DNA of 64,000 bases from Thiotrichaceae bacterium. GTDB taxonomy: Bacteria; Pseudomonadota; Gammaproteobacteria; Thiotrichales; Thiotrichaceae. Position 1 is the stretch's first letter. Every line of letters begins with the position of its first letter. Below the pieces are notes generated by a model. That model was not told the origin of the DNA and did no database searches. It saw only the letters and a program-made list of their open reading frames with translations. This document shows positions 63,541 through 64,000 of this stretch, piece after piece. The DNA is taken from positions 24,992 to 88,991 of the forward strand of contig JALXAX010000012.1 of assembly GCA_026991755.1 (NCBI GenBank), read 5' to 3'. A program made the position numbers and the translations under genes.

Positions 63541-63745
63541 TTAAGGAAGCTGAATAAGTTATAACTCGTTTTTCGGAGGCTATAACCCGTCAGCTTTTCG
63601 CTATAAAGTAACCAATAGCCACGGCTATTGCTAATCTTTCTATCAAAAAACTAATAAATTCTCTTTGCTGACGCTTTTAAGTTTCGCTAAAGCTCAAGTT
63701 AAGTCACAGAAATTCTGATCAGATTTAAATAAGAGCTTCCTCAAG
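63541..63745. repeat. Family A element, longest copy
   Basis: TTAAGGAAGCTGAATAAGTT at the left, GAGCTTCCTCAAG at the right, centre CCAATAGCCACGGCTATTG. It carries the extra module AAGTTTCGCTAAAGCTCAAG that is also found at 786-821 and 1049-1084. Confidence 0.7.
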
Positions 63746-63772
63746 GTGACTTGAATAGCAATTAGTTATCAT

Positions 63773-63831
63773 GAGACCTTTTACAGGAAAGATATGATGG
63801 ATATAGCAAACTTAATAATAGAGTTGAGCCT
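63773..63831. mobile_element. Family B element, truncated left part
   Basis: GAGACCTTTTACAGGAAAGAT followed by the long-type segment TATAGCAAACTTAATAATAGAG, then the similarity stops. No right end is found. Confidence 0.6.
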
Positions 63832-63874
63832 TTAACCTGAATCAGTGATTTCACTACGGCATAGGGAATAAGAT

Positions 63875-64000
63875 GAGACCTTTGCACGAAAGATATGACG
63901 GATAAAAATGGCTTGAATTTCCTCTATTTCTGCTAAAAATTCGGCCAATAGCTCGGCTATTACCCTCTTTTTTAGCAAAAATAGAGAAAATTACGCTCAT
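63875..64000. mobile_element. Family B element, cut by the window end
   Basis: Starts GAGACCTTTGCACGAAAGAT and is close to identical with the copies at 34909 and 54078 up to the last base. The left flank reads AAGAT, the same as the duplication at 1871. Confidence 0.85.

Larger units (their letters stand above)
63520..64000. other. Repeat-filled end of the window
   Basis: No gene is seen. A family A copy, a truncated family B copy and the left part of a full family B copy lie one after another. Confidence 0.6.

Overview
The window is a chromosomal stretch of a low-GC gammaproteobacterium. Gene orders typical of that class are present: divergent rne/rluC, ffh-rpsP-rimM-trmD-rplS, petABC-sspA-sspB, and a ccsA-like/corB-like pair beside ffh. 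A flavocytochrome c sulfide dehydrogenase flavoprotein, a TusE/DsrC-family protein and two multiheme cytochromes point to a sulfur-oxidising lifestyle, perhaps Thiotrichales-like. That placement is inferred from gene content only.

Layout. 1-5 kb: end of an SH3b-domain gene, then a response regulator and a hybrid phosphorelay kinase split by a small mobile repeat. 4.8-8.7 kb: comF and a rhombosortase on the minus strand, divergent from the type II secretion pseudopilins gspG-H-I-J. 9-19.1 kb: a one-direction accessory cluster of seven genes: RND adaptor, RND pump with a Lys/Ala-rich repeat tail, Met-rich lipoprotein, ParA-like ATPase, membrane protein with a TPR-like end, coiled-coil membrane protein and dynamin-like GTPase. 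This is the best candidate for an undescribed system. 19.7-32.7 kb: GFA-family enzyme, RNase E, RluC, a HAD phosphatase, an S49 peptidase, a motif-degenerate DEAD-box protein, RadA, a CorB-like protein and a CcsA-like protein. 32.9-37.3 kb: Ffh and the S16-RimM-TrmD-L19 operon. 37.6-43.4 kb: YgiQ, a split acyltransferase/SGNH pair, a MIF-like tautomerase and a Nif3-like protein. 43.7-48.9 kb: cytochrome bc1, SspA/SspB, DHFR and Ogt. 49-53.9 kb: a frameshifted RelE/HigB-like toxin gene, a two-component system, an M23 peptidase, a REP-like palindrome, and a small phage-like regulator module next to tRNA-Arg(CCG). 54.3-63.5 kb: DsbB, FccB, a TlpA-like thioredoxin, a parvulin, a seven-heme cytochrome, a NapC-FccA fusion cytochrome, TusE and PsiE.

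Two families of short non-coding inverted-repeat elements (MITE-like) are scattered through the window. Family B has ends GAGACCTTTGCA/TGCAAAGGTCTC, a usual length of about 160 bp or 212 bp, and 5-bp target duplications at several copies. Family A has ends TTAAGGAA/TTCCTTAA and is 85-205 bp long. They lie next to or between genes, in one case exactly at a stop codon and in another between gspG and gspH, and they create false N-terminal extensions of neighbouring reading frames.

How the genes may work together: in the 54-63 kb region the FccB flavoprotein, which has no separate FccA beside it, may use the FccA-like diheme domain fused to a NapC-type quinol-interacting tetraheme domain. That would link sulfide oxidation to the quinone pool. 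An FNR-type palindrome lies upstream of both large cytochrome genes. In the 9-19 kb cluster a ParA-like ATPase and a dynamin-like GTPase accompany an RND pump, suggesting spatial control or membrane remodelling around the pump. Both are inferences from context.
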